The notes under the pieces: model-generated
Seen by the model: the letters and a program-made list of their open reading frames with translations, nothing else
What the model was told of the DNA's origin: nothing
The model's database searches: none
Part shown: positions 63,190 to 64,000 of the stretch, piece by piece
Layout: each line of letters starts with the position of its first letter
How positions within the stretch are numbered: the stretch's first letter is position 1
NCBI RefSeq assembly: GCF_900112495.1
Contig: NZ_FOMA01000001.1
Coordinates: 682,001 to 746,000 of the forward strand
Reading direction: 5' to 3'
DNA: 64,000 nt
Origin: Bacillus sp. OV322
GTDB taxonomy: Bacteria > Bacillota > Bacilli > Bacillales > DSM-1321
Program-made: the position numbers and the translations under genes

Positions 63190-64000
63190 AAGCCTGAGGA
63201 TGATGCTTAATAGCCGGAATGATGGGAAGCTGGCTAAAACTCTTGCTGTCATCAGCGGAAAGGGCGGTGTGGGCAAATCTAATTTTTCCTTGAATTTCTC
63301 CATCGCGCTCTCCAAAAAAGGGTATAAGGTGCTGGTGTTCGATATGGATATCGGTATGGGGAACATAGATATCCTGATGGGGAAACATCCGCAATATACG
63401 ATTCTTGATTTTTTTGAAAGAGAAATGAAGCTAAAAGAAATCATATCAAACGGCTATGAAAATATTTCTATTATTGCAGGCGGAACAGGACTATTACATT
63501 TATTTTCTTTAAAAGAAGAGATGTTTGACCGGTTTTCACAGGAATTCAATAGTATTCTCGAAGAGTATGACTTTATCCTGTTTGACATGGGAGCCGGTCT
63601 TAGTGAAGATTCGGCTAAATTTTTATTATGTGTTGAAGAGCTGATTATCATTACTACCCCTGAACCCACCTCTGTGATGGATGCTTATTCGGTTATGAAA
63701 TATATTTACTTGCTGAATGATTCCATGCCATTTCACCTCGTCTGCAACAGGGCAGATAACAGAAAAGAGGGGATGGACACTATTACAAGGGTACAAAATG
63801 CCGTAAAAAGGTTCCTTAATAAAGAAATTAGCCCGCTCGGCATTTTGCCGGATGACAAAACTGTATCTAAAGCTGTGGCTAAACAGGTTCCATTCATGAT
63901 TTTTGCCCCAAATGCTAATGTTTCACGATCTCTTACCGATATTACAACTAGATTTATCAATAAAGCCCCCAATTTCACTGATCCGAAAAGCAAGGGCTTC
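63173..64000 (+). CDS. flhG: MinD-like ATPase FlhG (YlxH), 3'-truncated by window edge
   Basis: ParA/MinD-type ATPase that stimulates FlhF and controls flagellar number and placement. 276 codons are visible to the window end, with no stop; the Bacillus protein is about 298 residues, so roughly 20 are missing. An N-terminal FlhF-activating motif (DQAESLRMML) is followed by the deviant Walker A SGKGGVGKSN (near residue 29), FDMDIGMGNIDILMG and FDMGAGLSEDS. ATG 63173 lies inside the end of flhF, with a GGAGAG SD. Further che genes would be expected beyond the edge. Confidence 0.96.
   Translation, partial: MKDQAESLRMMLNSRNDGKLAKTLAVISGKGGVGKSNFSLNFSIALSKKGYKVLVFDMDIGMGNIDILMGKHPQYTILDFFEREMKLKEIISNGYENISIIAGGTGLLHLFSLKEEMFDRFSQEFNSILEEYDFILFDMGAGLSEDSAKFLLCVEELIIITTPEPTSVMDAYSVMKYIYLLNDSMPFHLVCNRADNRKEGMDTITRVQNAVKRFLNKEISPLGILPDDKTVSKAVAKQVPFMIFAPNANVSRSLTDITTRFINKAPNFTDPKSKGF

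Noticed and set aside
1..64000. tRNA, rRNA, CRISPR array, insertion sequence or prophage
   Set aside because: No cloverleaf, rRNA core, regular spacer-repeat pattern or transposase/phage gene was seen on either strand.

Overview
The window is a gene-dense chromosomal core segment of an endospore-forming, flagellated Bacillaceae bacterium (Bacillus sensu lato). The evidence is a 26-residue SpoVM, FapR with its operator, CodY, the paired FliM/FliY switch proteins, and a gene order that closely follows the thiN-to-flhG region of Bacillus subtilis. The DNA is moderately AT-rich, nearly all genes lie on the + strand (only rpmB is on -), and strong Shine-Dalgarno (SD) sites precede many GTG or TTG starts. 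thiN is cut at the left edge and flhG at the right edge. The species cannot be fixed from the sequence alone.

Layout. 1-7.3 kb: thiN (3' part), spoVM, rpmB (-), yloU-fakA, sdaAB-sdaAA-recG. 7.4-11.1 kb: the fatty-acid/phospholipid operon fapR-plsX-fabD-fabG, then acpP. 11.2-18.5 kb: rnc-smc-ftsY and ylxM-ffh (dsRNA cleavage, chromosome condensation, SRP targeting). 18.7-26.0 kb: rpsP-khpA, ylqD-rimM-trmD, rplS, rbgA, rnhB-ylqG-ylqH (ribosome and RNA functions, plus an odd pair resembling FliK and the FlhB tail). 26.1-30.6 kb: an accessory block murR, murQ-murP, mupG for recovery of N-acetylmuramic acid from peptidoglycan, with a cre-like site on the murQ promoter. 30.8-38.9 kb: sucCD, dprA, topA, trmFO, xerC. 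39.1-42.0 kb: hslV-hslU-codY. 42.6-64 kb: the fla/che operon flgB-flgC-fliE-fliF-fliG-fliH-fliI-fliJ-motE-like-fliK-flgD-TIGR02530-flgE-swrD-fliL-fliM-fliY-cheY-fliO/fliZ-fliP-fliQ-fliR-flhB-flhA-flhF-flhG, which builds the basal body, export gate, hook and switch.

Most of the window is conserved housekeeping DNA, and I saw no mobile element, tRNA, rRNA or CRISPR array. The points most worth a second look are these: swrD has no ATG/GTG/TTG start and appears to begin at ATT behind a hairpin-bridged SD; fliK has a near-perfect SD correctly spaced from an ATA codon; ylqG-ylqH looks like a detached FliK/FlhB-tail pair; the 606-bp codY-flgB gap holds a candidate structured RNA and an 11-bp inverted repeat of Spo0A-box-like half sites beside the likely fla/che promoter; and the MurNAc block sits inside an otherwise conserved neighbourhood with visible catabolite control.
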